Source: Phycisphaerae bacterium
Lineage (GTDB): Bacteria; Planctomycetota; Phycisphaerae; UBA1845; PWPN01
DNA length: 7,537 nt
NCBI GenBank assembly: GCA_003557125.1
Contig: PWPN01000371.1
Coordinates: forward strand, 1-7,537
Direction of reading: 5' to 3'
Made by a program: the position numbers and the translations under genes. A model generated the notes under the pieces. That model searched no databases. It saw only the letters and a list, made by a program, of their open reading frames with translations, and had not been told where the DNA came from. Positions 6,674 to 7,537 of the stretch are shown piece after piece (within the stretch, counting starts at the first letter, position 1; every line of letters starts with the position of its first letter).

Positions 6674-6784
6674 TCACAGTGCTGACTGCACATCGATGAC
6701 CAGGTTGTCGCCGTCCTGCAGTCTCCTCGCCGTCTTGAGCGATGGGTAATCATTCCGAGCGGTAATCACCGTCCTATTCCCGCT
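6674..6784 (-). pseudogene. Out-of-frame continuation of the AAA ATPase fragment
   Basis: Reading on past the TAG of the minus-strand gene in the +1 frame stays open to a TGA at 6674-6676. The frame contains VITARNDYPSLK, with DYPSL at 6737-6751. In large AAA ATPases of this type a segment like LxxxDYPHL follows the N-terminal domain and precedes the Walker A loop by some 25-35 residues. Here it follows at about the expected distance but in another frame, and no GxxxxGK(S/T) appears before the stop. I infer one frameshift near 6784 plus loss of the ATPase core. The piece is short, so the match could be coincidental. Confidence 0.5.
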
Positions 6785-7472
6785 AGTCGACCTCCGGCCG
6801 CAGGACAGTGCCTACGGACCTGAACTGGCTTTCCTCTTCCAGCAGATCGCTCGACAGGCCCTGCAGCAACTCCATTCTCGTTCGCCCACTGGCCGACCGA
6901 GGATTCTGCGAGACGTGGACCAGGCCGGAGCGACGCAGTGTTCCCTCCGGGCCGAGGGCAGCGCGAACATCGGCTTCGGGTTGATCGATGGCTATCGCGA
7001 TCAGCGCCAAGCCTTCCTTGCGCAGCATTTCGCCTGCTTCGCGCACCGCGTAATCCAGGCTGGGTTCGACGTCATTGAGAACCAGAAACGCCAAGATCCA
7101 GCGCTCGCATTCGGACAGCGCGAGTGAGTCCCCGAGTCGGTCGATGTTGTGGATGAGTGGTGGTTCTCGATCGACATCCTCGCCCTCGATGCGCTCAAGC
7201 TCCCAGCGCATTATGATGGCCGTGTCTTCATCGGGCTCGAAGCCGGCGTCATCCACCTGCCCTGCCCACGATTCAAGACGCAGTGCCCGCAGAAGGGCGG
7301 GGTAAATGCGGTCGCCGCGCTGCAGGATCGCCTCAATGCCGCGGCCGCGGACCAATAGGCGCAAGAGCCAGCGGGCGAGAAGGTCTCCGTGAGTGCGGTG
7401 GGGACACTTGCGGCGATGAGCGGGCGGTACGCGGCTCTGGCGAGCAATAGTAGGTTTTTTAGCCATGAACAT
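6783..7472 (-). CDS. N-terminal fragment of a large AAA family ATPase, lacking the ATPase core
   Basis: The 229-residue product matches, from memory, the N-terminal domain of large bacterial AAA ATPases (SpoVK-like, COG0464). Residues 30-65 (GDLLARWLLRLLV...ILQRGD) form the first helical block. LALSECERWILAFLVL (117-132) and DQPEADVRAALGPEGTLRRS (163-182) followed by GLVHV form the winged-helix-like block. RMELLQGLSSDLLEE (199-213) is the helix before the linker to the ATPase domain. Full-length relatives run on for several hundred residues with Walker A and B motifs; here the frame stops at VLRPEVD. The product therefore cannot bind ATP and is probably non-functional or a remnant. Start ATG 7472 or ATG 7466 (MAKKPTIARQ): neither has a clear Shine-Dalgarno. 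The frame has no stop through the window end, so the true start may lie outside. The gene is convergent with the lipoprotein gene, with 127 bases between stops. Confidence 0.8.
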   Translation of the reverse strand: MFMAKKPTIARQSRVPPAHRRKCPHRTHGDLLARWLLRLLVRGRGIEAILQRGDRIYPALLRALRLESWAGQVDDAGFEPDEDTAIIMRWELERIEGEDVDREPPLIHNIDRLGDSLALSECERWILAFLVLNDVEPSLDYAVREAGEMLRKEGLALIAIAIDQPEADVRAALGPEGTLRRSGLVHVSQNPRSASGRTRMELLQGLSSDLLEEESQFRSVGTVLRPEVD

Positions 7473-7537
7473 CGGTGCTTGCTGACAAGGGGGGTAGTCT
7501 CTCCTGCGTACACGACGGTTCGTGTCGCGTCCCTGCC
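7473..7537. other. Upstream flank of the AAA ATPase fragment
   Basis: These 65 bases precede the minus-strand ATG. On that strand an AGGAG motif is present but lies over 20 bases from the ATG, too far to serve it. The reading frame stays open here without another ATG, GTG or TTG. I see no clear promoter. Confidence 0.4.

Overview
This window reads as an accessory region of a GC-rich proteobacterial chromosome. A gammaproteobacterium is most likely, possibly a halophile. The grounds are the GC-rich codon use of the two middle genes, a type II lipoprotein signal, and extracytoplasmic repeat modules common in proteobacterial surface lipoproteins. The very acidic large lipoprotein is the only hint of salt adaptation. 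The assignment is inference; no rRNA or other strong taxonomic marker is present.

Layout, left to right. (1) 17-1159 (+): an unrecognised 372-380 aa soluble protein whose 5' end is close to the window edge. (2) 1273-1881 (+): a DEDDh 3'-5' exonuclease of the ERI-1/KapD type with all catalytic residues visible and a GGAGG ribosome binding site. (3) 2102-3046 (+): a calcineurin-like metallophosphoesterase with a complete set of metal-ligand motifs. (4) 3047-3541: about 495 bases with no convincing gene, holding weak inverted repeats and the leader of the next gene. (5) 3542-6655 (+): a 1037 aa modular lipoprotein. Its order is lipobox, InlB-B-like repeat, (GSDE)n linker, second InlB-B-like repeat, a GGT-type beta module, about 640 residues of unclassified and possibly beta-propeller sequence, and a C-terminal Ig-like domain. 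(6) 6783-7472 (-), convergent with (5): the N-terminal half of a large AAA ATPase. It is cut by a frameshift and then lost before the Walker A motif, so it is a decaying gene fragment.

The exonuclease and phosphoesterase are co-directional. They could share a nucleotide or RNA end-processing theme, but the gaps of 113 and about 220 bases do not prove an operon. The lipoprotein is probably a separate transcription unit with different codon use, exported and anchored in the outer membrane. I do not see a complete novel multi-gene system. The most interesting items are the lipoprotein, its in-frame 12-bp repeat array, and the broken AAA ATPase beside it.
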